The notes under the pieces were generated by a model. The model was not told where the DNA came from and made no database searches. It saw only the letters and a program-made list of their open reading frames with translations. Position numbers and translations under genes: made by a program. Positions 8,592 to 17,686 of a stretch of 64,000 nucleotides of DNA are shown here, piece by piece; within the stretch, counting starts at the first letter, position 1; each line of letters starts with the position of its first letter. This DNA comes from Acinetobacter silvestris (lineage in GTDB: Bacteria; Pseudomonadota; Gammaproteobacteria; Pseudomonadales; Moraxellaceae): contig NZ_NEGB01000002.1 in NCBI RefSeq assembly GCF_002135235.1, forward strand, positions 62,001 through 126,000, read 5' to 3'.

Positions 8592-8628
8592 GAAGCCATT
8601 ATAGTGCGCTGAATGCCATAATGGCTTC
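8592..8628. other. Stem-loop after the PliG-like gene
   Basis: GAAGCCATTAT (8592-8602) pairs with ATAATGGCTTC (8618-8628) across a 15-base loop, 47 bases after the stop. No T-run follows, so terminator function is uncertain. Bases 8629-8939 hold no gene I can support. Confidence 0.45.
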
Positions 8629-8939
8629 AACTAAAATATTGATGCTTCGCGTAAAATTTCAAGCGCTTTACATCATGTGCTTTATCTACATTGCAGAAAT
8701 TCTTCAGATGAAATTTTATATAAAACTGATCTCTAAATGATCATCATTTATTTAGTACAATCTTAGATCAATCCCAAATATATAAATTTTATAACCTGTT
8801 TCAACACGTTGATTTATTAATCATAAAACTCCACTACGAGTTTCTCAATCACGAGCAGCATTCATTAAAATACCAATTGTCTTATATCGTTATTTTTAAA
8901 ATTTTATTATTTTGCATATTCTGTAATATGATAAAACAG

Positions 8940-8969
8940 CTTAGGTTTTATAGAAAAATAAAACCTAAG
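8940..8969 (-). terminator. Terminator of the YceI gene
   Basis: CTTAGGTTTTAT and ATAAAACCTAAG form a perfect 12-base-pair stem with a 6-base loop, just past the YceI stop. On the minus strand it is followed by CTGTTTTA. Confidence 0.75.
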
Positions 8970-8981
8970 TTACTTTTAACA

Positions 8982-9563
8982 TTATTTTTTTGGAACAGAT
9001 GCTTCAGTTGTAATATTTACCGTAATTTTATCGCTAACATTCGGCACATAACTACCTAAACCAAATGCCGAACGGTTAAATGATGTGGTTGCATTAAAGC
9101 CAACTGTAGGTAAGCTGGTCATTGGATGAACTGCTTGTTGATTTAATACTGCATCTAAAACAACGGGTTGACTGACACCTTTAACAGTTAAGTTACCTGT
9201 AATTTTAAAATGTTTTTTATCTTTCGTTTCTACTTTAGTACTGTTAAAAGTAATGTTTGGGTATTTTTCCGCATCAAACCAAGCTTCTTTTTGGAACTCT
9301 TTATCCAATGCAGGAACGTTGGTATTTACACTGCTGATTGGGATAATCACATTCACTGAAGAGTTCGCAGGCTTTTCATTATCAACGTTAATTGTACCTT
9401 GAATATCAGTAAAGTTTGCTGAAGGTGTCGAAAAACCAAAGTGACTCCAAGAAAATACCGTTGCTGTATGTGTAGGATCAATTTGATACGCTACTGGTTT
9501 TGCCAAAGAGAATGTTGCTGCTGTCGCTACTGCCAAACCTAGAGTTAATGCTTTGAAATTCAT
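8982..9563 (-). CDS. YceI-family periplasmic lipocalin-like protein
   Basis: 193 residues from ATG 9563. I prefer this start to one 22 codons earlier because a signal peptide (MNFKALTLGLAVATAATFSLA) begins exactly here and GAGA lies upstream. The mature part is a full YceI domain: YQIDPTHTATVFSWSHFGFS at the start, FNSTKVE, LTVKGVSQPVVLDAVL, and FNATTSFNRSAFGLG at the end. YceI proteins are small beta-barrels that bind isoprenoid or amphiphilic ligands in the periplasm and are often induced by stress or high pH. The ligand here is unknown. No cytochrome b561 partner is adjacent. Confidence 0.9.
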   Translation of the reverse strand: MNFKALTLGLAVATAATFSLAKPVAYQIDPTHTATVFSWSHFGFSTPSANFTDIQGTINVDNEKPANSSVNVIIPISSVNTNVPALDKEFQKEAWFDAEKYPNITFNSTKVETKDKKHFKITGNLTVKGVSQPVVLDAVLNQQAVHPMTSLPTVGFNATTSFNRSAFGLGSYVPNVSDKITVNITTEASVPKK

Positions 9564-9862
9564 GTTTTTATCTCGCTTAAGAATAGTGATCAGTGTATAC
9601 CTCTGCCAGTTTAATTCACTGTTATCCATAAAACGATATGTTGCATTATTAGAACAATTCTATACCCAAGAGTTTCCATAACAATAAAAATAGTACATAT
9701 CCTATTGATATCAATATATTTTACTAAGTTCAACCTATTAAGTTAGTCTAGCTTCCAATGCTATATTTATATTGTTAATACGGTTTTATACAAAAAGCCT
9801 ACACTCAATGGATAATAAAAAAGGTTTTATAACTATAAATTTCAAACGTTAAGAAGATATTT

Positions 9863-10270
9863 ATGATTCATAGCGCACAAGCTCAAAGTACCTCTACGCC
9901 CTATCGTATCACACTGACAGATCCATCAGGTCATACTTGGTATGTCGATGAACCCACAAGCAAAGGTGGACAAGATTCTGCACCCAATCCGATACAACTA
10001 TTACTCTCTGCTTTAGGTGCATGTACTACAGTCACGTTACAGATGTATGCCGACCATAAAGAAATCAAGTTAACCCATGTACAAGTTGATTTAATGTTAA
10101 ATCCAAATGGAGACCCTGAAGTTGGACAAAATATTATTGAAAGAAAAATTATTTTAAAAGGAAATTTTACTGAGGAGCAACATAAGCGCTTACTTAAAGT
10201 TGCAGAAAACTGCCCTGTACATAAGTTATTAACCTCAAATATTCACATAGATACAGTATTAAGCTTTTAA
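9863..10270 (+). CDS. OsmC/Ohr-family peroxide-reducing protein
   Basis: 135 residues, typical OsmC size. The two redox cysteines are visible in LLSALGACTTVTLQMYADHK and AENCPVHKLLTS, about 70 residues apart as in the family. OsmC/Ohr proteins form intertwined dimers that reduce organic hydroperoxides using thiols. The YcfD/YhfA-like branch, with PNPIQLLLSALGACT, is less well defined in substrate. AAGAAGA precedes the ATG. The gene stands alone between YceI (divergent) and a convergent hypothetical gene. Confidence 0.85.
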   Translation: MIHSAQAQSTSTPYRITLTDPSGHTWYVDEPTSKGGQDSAPNPIQLLLSALGACTTVTLQMYADHKEIKLTHVQVDLMLNPNGDPEVGQNIIERKIILKGNFTEEQHKRLLKVAENCPVHKLLTSNIHIDTVLSF

Positions 10271-10299
10271 ACTAATTCAGAAAACAAATAATCCAAATA

Positions 10300-10328
10300 A
10301 AAAAAAGCCCTCAATAGGGCTCTTTTTT
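10300..10328 (+). terminator. Terminator between the convergent OsmC and 71-aa genes
   Basis: An A-run, then GCCCT, loop CAAT, AGGGC and TCTTTTTT. The A/T flanks on both sides make it usable in both directions. Confidence 0.85.
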
Positions 10329-10339
10329 ATTTATATGAC

Positions 10340-10555
10340 TTACAGTTTTTCAACCAATACACGGTCAATTTGCTTACGTCCGGTATGTGTTTCGCGATTC
10401 TGTCTACGGACTTTAATGACTTTTTCTTCATCTAAATCTTTTAACATCAACACGACAGCCATCATGGATTCAAGCGGGAGATCTTGCCCAATCCACTTCT
10501 GCTCACCCACTTCCATTAGGGTAATTTCATCACTAATCTGATTATAAAGGCTCAT
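10340..10555 (-). CDS. Conserved small cytosolic protein of unknown function
   Basis: 71 residues, MSLYNQISDEITLMEVGEQK to RVLVEKL, with no signal or membrane segment. The middle (LPLESMMAVVLMLKDLDEEK) is helical; the end is strongly basic (VIKVRRQNRETHTGRKQIDR), suggesting a winged-helix-like or nucleic-acid-contacting tail. GTGAGGAAAAT places a good ribosome site before the ATG. I do not recognise a named family. It shares the terminator with OsmC. Confidence 0.6.
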   Translation of the reverse strand: MSLYNQISDEITLMEVGEQKWIGQDLPLESMMAVVLMLKDLDEEKVIKVRRQNRETHTGRKQIDRVLVEKL

Positions 10556-10863
10556 ATTTTCCTCACTTATGGTGAATGAATACCATATTTAAATGCATAC
10601 TCAATGAATGGCATCACTATATACCTATTCATAAAAACTGCCAGCGAAATATCACTAAAATACTCAATTAAGCTATGAAAAATTAAGTTTCAAGAAAATA
10701 CTATCAATCACGAATATAATCTTCATCGTCACAGTCATGACTTTTATAATAAATATGAATCCTATACTCCACTTTGCTAATTTTCTTGATTTATTTTACT
10801 CCTTGTTATTTTTTTCTGAACAAGCAATTTTTCTCATTATTTTTCCAAAGCTAAAATGGATAT
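10556..10863. other. Gene-free stretch between the 71-aa gene and tkt
   Basis: About 310 AT-rich bases with no frame of note on either strand. It must hold the promoter of the leftward 71-aa gene near its left end. I see no repeat or structured RNA. Confidence 0.5.
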
Positions 10864-10890
10864 AAAAAACGCCCCTTACGGAGCGTCTTC
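10864..10890 (-). terminator. Terminator of tkt
   Basis: On the minus strand ACGCTCC, loop GTAA, GGGGCGT (one G-T pair), then TTTTTT, starting about 20 bases after the transketolase stop. Confidence 0.85.
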
Positions 10891-10910
10891 TAACAACTTA
10901 AAACTTTTGC

Positions 10911-12899
10911 TTAAGCTGTAATTTCTTTTACAGCAGCAACAACTGCTTCAGTGGTAATACCGAAGTGTTGGTATAAATCTTTTGCAGGTGCAGATTCGCC
11001 ATATGTGGTCATACCAATTACACGACCATCAAGACCGACAAATTTCCACCAGTAATCGACATGCGCAGCTTCAACAGCAACACGTGCACGGATATTGGTA
11101 GGAAGAACTGCTTCACGGTAAGCCGCATCTTGTTTCACAAATTCTTCAGCGCATGGCATAGATACTACACGCACACCTTCAAATTGTGCATAAGCTTCCA
11201 TTGCCAATGAAACTTCAGAGCCTGTTGCAATAATGATTGCTTTCAATTCGCCTTTTTCTTCAGCCAATACATAACCACCTTTCGCTACGTTCTCAATTTG
11301 AGCTTGAGTACGTGCTTGGAATGGTAAGTTTTGACGAGAGAAAATTAGCGCTGTAGGGCCTTCTGAACGTACAAGTGCAGATTTCCAAGAAATTGCAGCT
11401 TCAACGGTATCACATGGACGCCATGTATTTAAGTTTGGCGTACCACGCAAAGATGCAATTTGTTCTACAGGTTGATGTGTAGGACCATCTTCACCTAGAC
11501 CAATTGAGTCATGGGTATACACATGAATCACACGTTGCTTCATTAATGCAGACATACGTACTGCATTACGTGCATATTCCATAAACATCAAGAATGTTGC
11601 TACGTAAGGAATGAAACCACCATGCAGTGCAACACCGTTTGCAATTGCAGTCATACCGAATTCACGCACACCGTAATGCACGTAGTTACCCGCAGGATTG
11701 TCCTGAACGCCGACACAACCTTTCCAAAGTGTCAGGTTAGAGCCAGCAAGGTCAGCAGAACCACCCAAAATTTCAGGAAGTAATGGACCAAAAGCTTGAA
11801 GTGCATTTTGGCTGGCTTTACGTGTTGCAATGGTTTCAGCTTTTGCATTCACTTCAGCAATATACGCATCTGCTTGAGCAACGAAATCCGCAGGTAAATC
11901 ACCAGAGATACGACGTTTTAACTCAGTGGCTTCAGTTGGGTATTTTGCTGCATATGCTGCAAACACTTCATTCCAAGCAGCTTCAGATTTTGCACCTTTG
12001 TCTTTCGCATCCCACGCTGCATAGATATCAGCAGGAATAACAAATGCTTCTTCCGTCCAGCCTAAAGCTTGACGCGTTAATGCGATTTCGTCATTACCAA
12101 GTGGTGCACCGTGGCAATCTTCTTTACCTTGTTTATTTGGTGAACCTAAACCAATAATCGTTTTACAAATGATCAATGTTGGTTTTGCAGTTTCAGCTTT
12201 TGCTTCCAAAGTTGCAGCACGCAATGCATCAGCATCATGACCATCAACTTTAAGCACTTGCCAACCGTACGCGTGGAAACGTTGTTCTGTATCGTCAGAG
12301 AACCAACCTTCTACTTCACCATCAATTGAAATGCCGTTGTCATCATAGTAAGCAACAAGTTTGCCTAGACCTAAAGTCCCAGCCAATGAACATGCTTCGT
12401 GAGAAACACCTTCCATTAAGCAACCATCACCCAAGAAACAATACGTGAAATGGTCTACAACCTGAATGTCATCTTTATTGAATTGGGCTGCTAAAGTTTT
12501 CTCAGCAAGAGCAAAACCTACTGCATTTGCAATACCTTGACCTAAAGGACCAGTCGTTGTTTCAATACCTGGTGCATAACCTAGCTCTGGGTGACCCGGT
12601 GTTTTTGAATGTAACTGACGGAACGATTTAAGATCTGCAATTGAAAGATCATAACCTGTTAAATGCAATAAAGCATATTGAAGCATTGAGCCATGACCAT
12701 TAGACAAAACAAAACGGTCGCGGTTCGCCCATTGTGGGTTGCTTGGATTGTGATTTAAAAAATCACGCCAAACGACATCAGCGATATCTGCCATCCCCAT
12801 TGGAGCACCTGGGTGTCCAGAGTTTGCTTTTTGCACAGCATCCATTGCTAATACACGAATTGCATTGGCAATACGACGTTCATTCAGCGGGGTTGTCAT
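10911..12899 (-). CDS. tkt: Transketolase
   Basis: 662 residues, full length. This thiamine-diphosphate enzyme moves two-carbon ketol units between sugar phosphates in the pentose phosphate pathway. [16 protein letters not shown] and [17 protein letters not shown] at the start are active-site motifs. [18 protein letters not shown] with [10 protein letters not shown] is the ThDP/metal motif near residue 155, and [36 protein letters not shown] and SRQNLP belong to the Pyr and substrate regions. Acinetobacter lacks a complete glycolytic upper pathway, so this route supplies pentoses and erythrose-4-phosphate. It is divergent from metK across a 669-base gap. Confidence 0.97.
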   Translation of the reverse strand: MTTPLNERRIANAIRVLAMDAVQKANSGHPGAPMGMADIADVVWRDFLNHNPSNPQWANRDRFVLSNGHGSMLQYALLHLTGYDLSIADLKSFRQLHSKTPGHPELGYAPGIETTTGPLGQGIANAVGFALAEKTLAAQFNKDDIQVVDHFTYCFLGDGCLMEGVSHEACSLAGTLGLGKLVAYYDDNGISIDGEVEGWFSDDTEQRFHAYGWQVLKVDGHDADALRAATLEAKAETAKPTLIICKTIIGLGSPNKQGKEDCHGAPLGNDEIALTRQALGWTEEAFVIPADIYAAWDAKDKGAKSEAAWNEVFAAYAAKYPTEATELKRRISGDLPADFVAQADAYIAEVNAKAETIATRKASQNALQAFGPLLPEILGGSADLAGSNLTLWKGCVGVQDNPAGNYVHYGVREFGMTAIANGVALHGGFIPYVATFLMFMEYARNAVRMSALMKQRVIHVYTHDSIGLGEDGPTHQPVEQIASLRGTPNLNTWRPCDTVEAAISWKSALVRSEGPTALIFSRQNLPFQARTQAQIENVAKGGYVLAEEKGELKAIIIATGSEVSLAMEAYAQFEGVRVVSMPCAEEFVKQDAAYREAVLPTNIRARVAVEAAHVDYWWKFVGLDGRVIGMTTYGESAPAKDLYQHFGITTEAVVAAVKEITA

Positions 12900-13568
12900 A
12901 GATCAGAGTCCAATAAGGTTAAAATAAAGGAAGACGAATAAAATTTTTCAACTCAGGCATATTGTCTTAAAAAAAGTGAACGGGGTAAAGCCTTAACTTT
13001 ATATTTATGCAAACAGGTTCTAAATTAATGAAAAATTGAACTGCTTTGCTCTAGAAGTGAGCATCGAAACAACTTATTAGCTCAATTGCCTATGATCATC
13101 TTCATTAGACTCATAGTCTATATAACTAAAATAAAGATAGAGCGTGTTTCTTATTGATCTGATTAAAGACTATTACCCTATACATTTTCCATGATTTAAA
13201 AAGAATTTGATTACTAACAAACAGAATAGCGTTGCATTTCAGTCTCATCATAATGAGTTTATTTCATCTTATTCATTTTTAAATGAAGCATTTATTGCAT
13301 TGAAGTCGACTACCTGCAAATTTCTAGCATGACACATACTTAAGAAGCTATTTAGTACTGTATAGAAATAGTCACAAACTGCATAAATAGCAGACAAATC
13401 TTATTAAGTGGCTCATTTTTTCCTATTTATCAATTTTTTTGATGAGCATATCTATAAAAAAACCAATGAATTGAAATAAATTCATGCTTTTTGGTCAGGT
13501 TAAGCTAGTCCTAAAGTCGAACTCGATGTAACATACTGCGTCTTTTGAATAACTGTGATAGGACTTTC
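12900..13568. promoter_or_regulatory. Divergent tkt/metK upstream region
   Basis: This 669-base AT-rich gap holds the promoters of both genes but no coding frame I can support. Near metK, ATGAATT and AATTCAT (about 13466-13485) form a 7-bp stem followed by GCTTTTTGG, possibly an attenuator-like hairpin. I could not match any known SAM riboswitch class by eye. Confidence 0.35.
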
Positions 13569-14735
13569 ATGCGCGAGTACGCTGTTTTTACTTCGGAATC
13601 TGTAAGCGAAGGCCATCCAGATAAAATGGCTGACCAAATCAGTGACGCTATCTTGGATGCAATCTTAAAAGAAGACCCATATGCACGGGTTGCTTGTGAA
13701 ACATTAGTAAAAACAGGCGCTGTAGTACTTGCAGGTGAAATCACCACTACTGCAAATATCGATTTTGAGGCTGTGGTTCGTCAAACCGTCAATGGCATTG
13801 GCTATCATCATTCCGACCTAGGTTTTGATGGTTCAACCTGTGCTGTCATTAATATGATTGGCAAACAATCTCCTGAGATTGCTCAGGGTGTTGACCGTCA
13901 AAAACCTGAAGATCAGGGCGCTGGTGACCAAGGCTTAATGTTTGGTTACGCAAGTCGTGAAACTGATGTGTTAATGCCTGCACCCATTTCTTATGCACAC
14001 CGCTTAATGGAAAAACAAGCTGAGCTACGTCGTAATGGCAGCCTATCTTGGTTACGCCCAGATGCGAAAAGTCAGGTGACTTTTGCTTATGAAAATGGCA
14101 TGCCAGTTCGTTTAGATGCTGTGGTACTTTCAACTCAACATGATCCTGAAATTAGCCAAATTGCGCTAAAAGAAGCAATTATTGAAGAGATTGTTAAAAA
14201 AGTTATTCCTGCGGAAATGTTCCATGCGGGTACAAAATTCCACATCAATCCAACAGGTATGTTTGTGATTGGCGGGCCTGTGGGTGACTGTGGTTTAACT
14301 GGTCGTAAAATTATTGTCGATACTTACGGTGGTATGGCGCGTCACGGCGGTGGTGCTTTCTCTGGTAAAGATCCATCGAAAGTAGATCGTTCTGCGGCCT
14401 ATGCAGGTCGTTATGTAGCAAAAAATATCGTTGCTGCTGGTTTAGCTGATAAATGTGAAATTCAAGTATCCTATGCAATTGGTGTTGCAGAACCAACGTC
14501 TATTTCGATCAATACTTTTAATACAGCTAAAGTATCTGAAGAACTGATTATTCAATTAGTTCGTGAACACTTTGACTTACGTCCATACGGTATTACTCGT
14601 ATGCTTGATCTAATTCAACCAATGTATAAGCAAACTGCTGCCTATGGCCACTTTGGCCGTGAAGGTACTGATCATGCATTTACATGGGAAAAAACAGATA
14701 AAGTTGAAGCGCTTAAAGCATCAGCAAATCTATAA
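13569..14735 (+). CDS. metK: S-adenosylmethionine synthetase
   Basis: 388 residues from ATG 13569. A frame start 24 bases earlier is a TTG without a ribosome site, whereas TAGGA precedes this ATG and homologues begin [19 protein letters not shown]. It makes SAM from methionine and ATP. SEGHPDK carries the methionine/ATP His, [12 protein letters not shown] is the hexapeptide signature, and [19 protein letters not shown] is the P-loop-like phosphate motif. It is a single-copy essential gene ending at a strong terminator. Confidence 0.97.
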   Translation: MREYAVFTSESVSEGHPDKMADQISDAILDAILKEDPYARVACETLVKTGAVVLAGEITTTANIDFEAVVRQTVNGIGYHHSDLGFDGSTCAVINMIGKQSPEIAQGVDRQKPEDQGAGDQGLMFGYASRETDVLMPAPISYAHRLMEKQAELRRNGSLSWLRPDAKSQVTFAYENGMPVRLDAVVLSTQHDPEISQIALKEAIIEEIVKKVIPAEMFHAGTKFHINPTGMFVIGGPVGDCGLTGRKIIVDTYGGMARHGGGAFSGKDPSKVDRSAAYAGRYVAKNIVAAGLADKCEIQVSYAIGVAEPTSISINTFNTAKVSEELIIQLVREHFDLRPYGITRMLDLIQPMYKQTAAYGHFGREGTDHAFTWEKTDKVEALKASANL

Positions 14736-14747
14736 TTTTTCCTCAAT

Positions 14748-14776
14748 AAAAAAGCTCGCTTAAAGCGAGCTTTTTT
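14748..14776 (+). terminator. Terminator of metK
   Basis: AAAAAAGCTCGCT, loop TAA, AGCGAGCTTTTTT: a 13-bp stem with a T-run, 13 bases after the stop. Confidence 0.93.
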
Positions 14777-14847
14777 ATTATTTCACAACATGATAAAAAC
14801 TTAAAAAGCTTATATCCCTGCTCATTATTCTTCTTAGGTACGCTAGC

Positions 14848-15159
14848 ATGGCCGTTATTCTACAAGTTGATTTTCCAAGTCAAGGACCATTTCAAGATGA
14901 AATGACTTTAGCATTTAAAACATTGGCTGAAAGTATTAATCAAGAAACGGGTATGTTATGGAAAATTTGGACTGAAAATAGTGAAACCAAAGAAGTTGGC
15001 GGCATCTATTTATTTGATACTCAAGAAAATGCACAAAAATATTTAAACATGCACACTGCGCGTTTAGAAGGTTTTGGTTTAAGCAGTATCCGTAGTAAAA
15101 TTTTTGATATTAATAATCCATTATCAATCCTTAACCATGCCATATTTCTTCCAGAATAA
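14848..15159 (+). CDS. YdhR-type monooxygenase-like small protein
   Basis: 103 residues, size and order typical of the YdhR family (dimeric alpha-beta barrel, ABM-like): VILQVDFPSQGPF at the start, ESINQETGMLWKIWTENSET in the middle and GGIYLFDTQENAQKYLNMHTARL near the end. E. coli YdhR is a putative monooxygenase with no established substrate. The ATG lies 72 bases after the metK terminator with AGGTACG-like spacing; the gene is probably expressed alone. Confidence 0.8.
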   Translation: MAVILQVDFPSQGPFQDEMTLAFKTLAESINQETGMLWKIWTENSETKEVGGIYLFDTQENAQKYLNMHTARLEGFGLSSIRSKIFDINNPLSILNHAIFLPE

Positions 15160-15195
15160 GCTGTAAAATCTTGGTGTAGCTCTGTTAGCAACACA

Positions 15196-15456
15196 CTAAG
15201 ATGCAGTACCTGATGATTTACCATCCTGGTTTAATACATCTAACAACGTTGGCTGATTAGGTATTGTATCGACATGTTCTTGATTTAAATAAATATGAGC
15301 GGCTTTAAACACCACTACAACAACTAAACATGCCAACAGTCCAAAAATCCAATGTCCGTATGGACTCCGAATATGATGTGATCCACATCGGTCGCACTCT
15401 TTCTCTGCGGCACTCACAATCTTGTTACAACAGGCACAATGATATTGATATAGCAT
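15196..15456 (-). CDS. Zinc-ribbon membrane protein of unknown function
   Basis: 86 residues. The N-terminus holds a two-knuckle zinc ribbon (CACC at residues 7-10 and CDRC at 21-24). A single hydrophobic helix follows (WIFGLLACLVVVVVFKAAHIY), then a 30-residue polar tail predicted outside the membrane. This is a common layout for small bacterial sensor or chaperone-like proteins, but I know no function. AGGAGATAACC gives a good ribosome site. Confidence 0.6.
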   Translation of the reverse strand: MLYQYHCACCNKIVSAAEKECDRCGSHHIRSPYGHWIFGLLACLVVVVVFKAAHIYLNQEHVDTIPNQPTLLDVLNQDGKSSGTAS

Positions 15457-15721
15457 AGGTTATCTCCTATTTTCCTGCTCATTATTGTTTTTCTCAGTTA
15501 CACCTTCATTACACATCATTATATTTAACATGTATTTTTATCTTAAAAAACTTGTTAGCAACATACAAGTACGCAAAACGTAGACTTTGTAAATATTTTC
15601 CATTTTTTAAATAATTAGTGATTGTTTTATCTAAATTTACAATTTTTATTATAATTTAAATTTGTAACTTAGCTTGTAAATTACAGTTAAAATAAGGCTG
15701 ATAGATTCAGGAGTTTAAAAA

Positions 15722-15907
15722 ATGGTACAGCTGATTAAAAAAGGTGGATTACGTGAACGTGCCAACCGTAGTCGTAAATATTTAGGTTCTGAAAATACAG
15801 AAACTACTCTTTTACCTAATCGCTATGAAAGTATCGTAAAAGAAGAAGAAAGCTCAACTAAGGTATCCACTACTCCAAAAATAAAATCAGATGATACTCA
15901 ACACTAA
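15722..15907 (+). CDS. Small basic protein, probably lineage-specific
   Basis: 61 residues: a basic N-terminal half (LIKKGGLRERANRSRKYLGS) and an acidic, Ser/Thr/Lys-rich, likely disordered tail ending SDDTQH. TCAGGAG lies 10 bases before the ATG and a strong terminator follows, so it is probably a real expressed gene. No known family. The basic front could bind nucleic acid or ribosome; this is only a guess from composition. Confidence 0.55.
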   Translation: MVQLIKKGGLRERANRSRKYLGSENTETTLLPNRYESIVKEEESSTKVSTTPKIKSDDTQH

Positions 15908-15991
15908 GAATGCTCTCTTACATAACATTGATAGATATCACAAAAAATTGATCTTTTAAGCCTGACTATTATTTAATTTTAAGTTTGTATA

Positions 15992-16020
15992 AAAAAAGCT
16001 GAATCTTAGATTCAGCTTTG
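15992..16020. terminator. Bidirectional terminator between the 61-aa gene and fxsA
   Basis: AAAGCTGAATC, loop TTA, GATTCAGCTTT: an 11-bp stem flanked by an A-run on the left, which becomes a T-run for leftward fxsA. Confidence 0.85.
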
Positions 16021-16039
16021 GATATTCCAATTCTTGATT

Positions 16040-16624
16040 TTACGACTTATTTACATCTTTTAATTCTATATGTTTACGATCAGGTTCAACTTCATGTGCT
16101 TCACCATCAATAATAGTGGAATCTCTATACTGACCACCGCCTTGTTGGTTTTGCATGTCTTGCATTTGTCGCATCAAATCTGCAAATGGATTTTGACCTT
16201 GTGCGCCTCCCATTCCAGACATATCTCCGCCCATCATACCACCCATCATTTTCTCCATCATGGCTTGCTGACGCTTCAGCATCGTCTGCATCATGATTTT
16301 TTTAAAAAGTCGCTGTACGGGTGGAATAAGAATCAAAACAGCGATCACATCTGTTAGCAATCCAGGGATGATAAATAATATACCTGCCAAAATTTTAGGT
16401 AGGTTATTGCTTAATTGTGGATCAGCACTCATTTGTCCCATTTGCATTTGCTGCATTTGAGGCATCAAACCTTTTGAATTCGAACGAATCAGCTTCAAAC
16501 CAATAAAGAAAGCCACTATAAACCAGAAGAAGACATACCACATGCTTCCGACAAGATCACCCACCCCGATCCATACGAATATTTCGAGTACCAAGACAAT
16601 TAAAACACCAAGAGCTAATTTCAT
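16040..16624 (-). CDS. fxsA: FxsA-family inner-membrane protein with a Met/Gln-rich tail
   Basis: 194 residues. The first 115 form the FxsA domain: a hydrophobic helix (LALGVLIVLVLEIFVWIGVG), a second (WYVFFWFIVAFFIGLKLI), and ILAGILFIIPGLLTDVIAVLILIPP, the family signature PGLLTD. FxsA was named for relieving F-exclusion of phage T7 in E. coli. The C-terminal 80 residues are unusual: strings such as MMEKMMGGMMGGDMSGMGG, then a Gln-rich stretch and an acidic end. An MQQMQMGQM loop also sits between the helices. Met-rich tails can bind Cu(I) or be flexible linkers; no function is shown here. Confidence 0.85.
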   Translation of the reverse strand: MKLALGVLIVLVLEIFVWIGVGDLVGSMWYVFFWFIVAFFIGLKLIRSNSKGLMPQMQQMQMGQMSADPQLSNNLPKILAGILFIIPGLLTDVIAVLILIPPVQRLFKKIMMQTMLKRQQAMMEKMMGGMMGGDMSGMGGAQGQNPFADLMRQMQDMQNQQGGGQYRDSTIIDGEAHEVEPDRKHIELKDVNKS

Positions 16625-16745
16625 GAAAATTAATCTAATCTCATATGAATAAATAAATTACGGTGGTCATTCGCTTAATCTCTATCAAGCTTTTTCCATA
16701 CCTTTATGTAACAATATGGGCATTATTTTATTTTTAAAGTGCGGC

Positions 16746-17291
16746 ATGTCATTAATTATTGGTATCGATCCAGGTTCACGTCTCACCGGTTATGGAATCA
16801 TTGAAAAAGATGGTCAAAAATTAACTTTCGTAGATGCAGGAACAATACGTACCGAAACCACTGAAATGCCCGAACGCTTGAAAAGAATTTTTGCCGGTGT
16901 AGAACGCATTGTCAAATATCATGGACCCACTGAAGCTGCCGTTGAACAAGTTTTTATGGCACAGAACCCAGACTCAGCTTTGAAATTAGGGCAAGCACGT
17001 GGCGCTGCCATTGCCGCCCTAGTGAATTTAGATCTACAAGTTGCTGAATATACTGCACGGCAAATTAAACAAGCCGTTGTCGGTTATGGCGCTGCGGATA
17101 AAGATCAAGTCCAAATGATGGTGATGAGACTCTTAAATTTAAGTATTAAACCACAGCAAGATGCTGCCGATGCTTTAGCCGCGGCAATTTGTCACGCACA
17201 TGCTTCAGGCAGTATGAGTAAATTAGCGGTACTCAATGCACTGGGGGGCATGGCACGTGGCCGTAGTCGTAATAGCACCAGACGACGCTAA
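16746..17291 (+). CDS. ruvC: Holliday junction resolvase RuvC
   Basis: 181 residues from ATG 16746, preferred over 16716 because family members begin [17 protein letters not shown]. It cuts four-way junctions during recombination with RuvAB. The acidic catalytic set is visible: D in IGIDPG, E in [20 protein letters not shown], and the final D pair in [14 protein letters not shown]. The basic tail [11 protein letters not shown] suits DNA contact. ruvAB are not adjacent, as is usual in Acinetobacter. It is divergent from fxsA and convergent, 4 bases apart, with the next gene. Confidence 0.95.
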   Translation: MSLIIGIDPGSRLTGYGIIEKDGQKLTFVDAGTIRTETTEMPERLKRIFAGVERIVKYHGPTEAAVEQVFMAQNPDSALKLGQARGAAIAALVNLDLQVAEYTARQIKQAVVGYGAADKDQVQMMVMRLLNLSIKPQQDAADALAAAICHAHASGSMSKLAVLNALGGMARGRSRNSTRRR

Positions 17292-17295
17292 CCGT

Positions 17296-17631
17296 TTATT
17301 TTAAATAAGCTGCCGTATCTTTTTTTAACTCTCGAATAGAGGGTTGCTTTGGGTACGTTGCAATCAACATTTTTCCTGAATTACGCAAATTCTTTTGTTG
17401 ATTTGGATCAATCCGAATCAACACTAATTCTTCATCAATCCTTTGATTTGGAATTTCTTTGCAAAGAATAATATTATGATTTCGCTCAACAATTTTATAT
17501 GTTGGAAATGCTTTTTGCAGTGCATCTTTTAAGGATAATTTCTCAGACTTCGATTTACCTTCCTTTTGCGTATAAATAACCATGGCAATACTGGCAATAA
17601 AAACCATGACGACAATTAAATACTTATCCAT
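17296..17631 (-). CDS. Membrane-anchored protein of unknown function
   Basis: 111 residues with one N-terminal hydrophobic anchor (LIVVMVFIASIAMVIYT) followed by a soluble, basic, mixed alpha/beta domain (LKDALQKAFPTYKIVERNHN to RELKKDTAAYLK). Its stop is only 4 bases from the convergent ruvC stop. It may form a unit with the upstream nnr gene, which ends 55 bases before its start on the same strand. I do not recognise the family. Confidence 0.6.
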   Translation of the reverse strand: MDKYLIVVMVFIASIAMVIYTQKEGKSKSEKLSLKDALQKAFPTYKIVERNHNIILCKEIPNQRIDEELVLIRIDPNQQKNLRNSGKMLIATYPKQPSIRELKKDTAAYLK

Positions 17632-17686
17632 TTAGCTCTTCTTCCTTATTTAAATGAATTATTTTGTAATATTAAAATGGCTTTAT

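Noticed and set aside
13440..13568. Possible SAM riboswitch upstream of metK
   Set aside because: Only one short stem with a few T was seen; no conserved core of a SAM riboswitch class could be recognised.
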